Positions 35,039 through 37,130 of a stretch of DNA of 37,130 bases are shown here, piece by piece. A model generated the notes under the pieces. That model saw nothing but the letters and a program-made list of their open reading frames with translations, was not told the DNA's origin and searched no databases. Location: the NCBI GenBank assembly GCA_021324235.1, contig JAJPJM010000118.1:1-37130 (forward strand), read 5' to 3'. The translations under genes and the position numbers were made by a program. The stretch comes from Verrucomicrobiota bacterium. GTDB lineage: Bacteria; Verrucomicrobiota; Verrucomicrobiia; Limisphaerales; UBA11358. Numbering within the stretch: the first letter of the stretch is position 1; every line of letters starts with the position of its first letter.

Positions 35039-37130
35039 ATGAATCAAAAACTAGAGTCTTTTACCGGTAATATCAGTTTCAACGCCCAGCATTCGCCGAT
35101 GGGTGCTTTCATGAGCTTCACCTGCGGCAACTTCGGCACGCGAGGGGGCGTTGGACTACAGATCGGCCAGCCAGGCAATCAGGATATTTACATCGGCGTC
35201 AAAGACGGCGACCGCAAAAGCGACGCCGTGCCACGATGCCTGCCGTTTTATCAAGGCAACGCGCGCGATGCGGTCAGTGCCTTTCTCGTCGAAGCCGGAC
35301 CGGAACAGCAAAATATCAAGGAAAAGGTGCAGGCGTTCCGCGCGGAACAGATCAAGCGCTTCTATGGTTGGGGCACCGATCGGTGGCAGACGGACGAACT
35401 GGGGTTCAGCATCTACACGCCTTTCGGCGCCATTCCCGATCCCCAGACCACGACACCGCGGCACATGCGCGACGCACTGCTGCCGGCGATCACGGCGCGG
35501 CTGACGCTGGACAACCGTCAAGGCAAGGGCACCAAGACGGCGTTTTTTGCGCTGCATTTTCACGACCCCGGCGCACGGCCGCTGGATCTGGGATCCAACT
35601 CGCGACTCCGCCTCGCGTTCGCCTACCGGCGGGACTTTGGGGTCGCCGCGGAATTGCGCGAATCCGGCAGCGAAGCGGTTCCCGCGGAGAAACCATTTCT
35701 CTTCCAGCAGTGGACGGTGGACGGTGGTTTGCGCGACATCAATCCGGTTCACATGCTGGGAAGCGCCGTCGGCATCGGGTTTGAAGTTCCGGCGGGGAAA
35801 GCATACGAGCTGGTCATCGCCATCGGCACCTATCTGGATCACATTGTGACGACGGGCCTGGAGGGAAAGTACCTTTACGTGCATCATTTCGGCAGTCTTG
35901 GCGAGGTGTTGTCCAAGGCACTGGAACGCGCCGATGAACTGCGCGCCACCGCCGAAGCGCGCGACGGGGAGTTGCTCGCCTCCGGACTCACCGCGGACCA
36001 ACAGTTCCTCATCGCACATTCGACCCGCAGCTACTACGGCAGCACGCAATTGCTCGAGGTTGGCGGGGAGCCATTCTTCATCGTCAACGAAGGCGAATAC
36101 TGCATGATGAACACGCTGGACCTGAGCATCGACCACGTGTTCTGGGAGTTGAAGCAAAACCCCTGGGTGGTGAGGAACCTGCTCGACAATTTCGTCCGCC
36201 ATTTCAGCTACATCGATGAAGTGAAGCGCGAGCGGGGCAACGATTCGCGCCGTTCACCGGGAGGAATCAGTTTCGCCCACGACATGGGCGTCCACAACAA
36301 TTTCTCGCCCCCCGGTACCAGCAGTTATGAATTGAAAAACCTGACCGGCTGTTTCAGCTATATGACGGCCGAGCAACTGTGCAACTGGAGCCTGCTGGCC
36401 GCAACTTACGTGCTGAAAAGCGGGGACCTGCCCTGGGCGCGGCTGAATCAGCATGTGCTGGCCGCCTGCGTGAGCAGTCTCGTGAACCGCGGCGGCGAAA
36501 CTGGCTACGTCCACTATGACTCATCCCGCTGTGAAAAAGGCGCCGAGATCACCACCTATGATTCGCTGGACAACTCCCTGGCCCAGACACGAAACAACGT
36601 TTACATGGCCGTCAAATGCTGGGCCAGTTATCTCGGCCTGGCCCTGGTGCTTGAAAAGCTCCAGGTTCCCAGCGCCAAAACCGCCCGGGATGAAATGAGG
36701 CGGATTGAGCAGGATCTGCAGCGACGCCCGAACGGCGAGGGCGTCTTCCCCGCCGTCTTTGAAGAGGACAACCCCGGCTATGTCTCGCGCATTCTGCCTG
36801 CGTGCGAGGGTCTTGTTTATCCACTCGTGTGGGGCGTACGTGATGAGCCCTCGGCCTTGTATGAGGTGCTTAAGAAGCACACGCAGGCGCTGCTGCTGGA
36901 CCCACAGCGGCGGAACCTGTTCCCCGACGGCGGCATCAAGCTCTCTTCCACTTCGAATAATTCCTGGATGAGCAAAATTTGCATCGTGATGCACGTGGCG
37001 CGGCGTGTGTCCGGGCTGGATCAGGACGAGCAAGTCAGGCAGATCTTCACAGCCGCCGATGCGGCCCATGTCAAATGGCAGACCGATGGCAGCAGTTACT
37101 GGGCCTGCTGCGACCAAATCGTCAGCGGCA
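35039..37130 (+). CDS. GH52 beta-xylosidase, 3' truncated by window end
   Basis: Frame open to window end. NISFNAQHSPMGAFMSFTCGNFG, VNEGEYCMMNTLDLSIDHVFWELKQNPWVVRNLLDNFVRHFSYIDEV, GGISFAHDMGVHNNFSPPGTSSYEL, GAEITTYDSLDNSLAQTRNNVYMAVKCWASYLGL, LFPDGGIKLSSTSNNSWMSKI. Alternative in-frame ATG at 35018. Confidence 0.9.
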   Translation, partial: MNQKLESFTGNISFNAQHSPMGAFMSFTCGNFGTRGGVGLQIGQPGNQDIYIGVKDGDRKSDAVPRCLPFYQGNARDAVSAFLVEAGPEQQNIKEKVQAFRAEQIKRFYGWGTDRWQTDELGFSIYTPFGAIPDPQTTTPRHMRDALLPAITARLTLDNRQGKGTKTAFFALHFHDPGARPLDLGSNSRLRLAFAYRRDFGVAAELRESGSEAVPAEKPFLFQQWTVDGGLRDINPVHMLGSAVGIGFEVPAGKAYELVIAIGTYLDHIVTTGLEGKYLYVHHFGSLGEVLSKALERADELRATAEARDGELLASGLTADQQFLIAHSTRSYYGSTQLLEVGGEPFFIVNEGEYCMMNTLDLSIDHVFWELKQNPWVVRNLLDNFVRHFSYIDEVKRERGNDSRRSPGGISFAHDMGVHNNFSPPGTSSYELKNLTGCFSYMTAEQLCNWSLLAATYVLKSGDLPWARLNQHVLAACVSSLVNRGGETGYVHYDSSRCEKGAEITTYDSLDNSLAQTRNNVYMAVKCWASYLGLALVLEKLQVPSAKTARDEMRRIEQDLQRRPNGEGVFPAVFEEDNPGYVSRILPACEGLVYPLVWGVRDEPSALYEVLKKHTQALLLDPQRRNLFPDGGIKLSSTSNNSWMSKICIVMHVARRVSGLDQDEQVRQIFTAADAAHVKWQTDGSSYWACCDQIVSG

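Noticed and set aside
35156-36202. 348-aa minus-strand ORF
   Set aside because: Antisense to the GH52 gene; no domain signal.
1-37130. CRISPR arrays, tRNA/rRNA genes, transposases, defence systems
   Set aside because: No regularly spaced repeats, RNA gene signatures, transposase motifs or nuclease/defence domains recognised by eye in the window.

Overview
The gene style (PEP-CTERM cargo, prepilin-like DUF1559-type protein, many secreted CAZymes) suggests a Verrucomicrobia-like bacterium; this taxonomic call is inference. The left part (1-9.3 kb, mostly minus strand) is housekeeping. It holds an aa3-type cytochrome oxidase block (coxA/ctaD truncated at the window start, ctaB/cyoE, ctaA, a cupredoxin-like exported protein), ribH, an FHA-REC-DUF4388/PATAN-like regulator, ribBA and a sensor histidine kinase. 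From about 10.6 kb to the right edge lies what looks like a dense glucuronoxylan-utilisation locus without SusC/D. It contains an SGNH esterase, a CE15-like glucuronoyl esterase, a sialate-O-acetylesterase-type esterase, two GH30 paralogs, a LamG-like secreted protein, a pseudopilin, a short AraC regulator, mannonate dehydratase (uxuA), GH115 alpha-glucuronidase, GH8, GH3, a GH116-like protein, a PfkB kinase and a GH52 beta-xylosidase truncated by the right edge. Points most worth a second look: (i) a signal-peptide-less GH3/GH116-like/PfkB cytoplasmic module, with a NagZ-like Asp-His signature in the GH3 and an atypical GRTGRGD motif in the kinase; (ii) the mosaic GH30 pair with a near-identical 3' module and a C-terminal tail shared by three exported proteins; (iii) a consensus CRP-type palindrome upstream of the oxidase operon; (iv) a four-copy TGACAAA/TTTGTCA cluster upstream of the esterase operon; (v) a structured intergenic region upstream of the short AraC gene. 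All family calls were made by eye from translated sequence; no database search was run.
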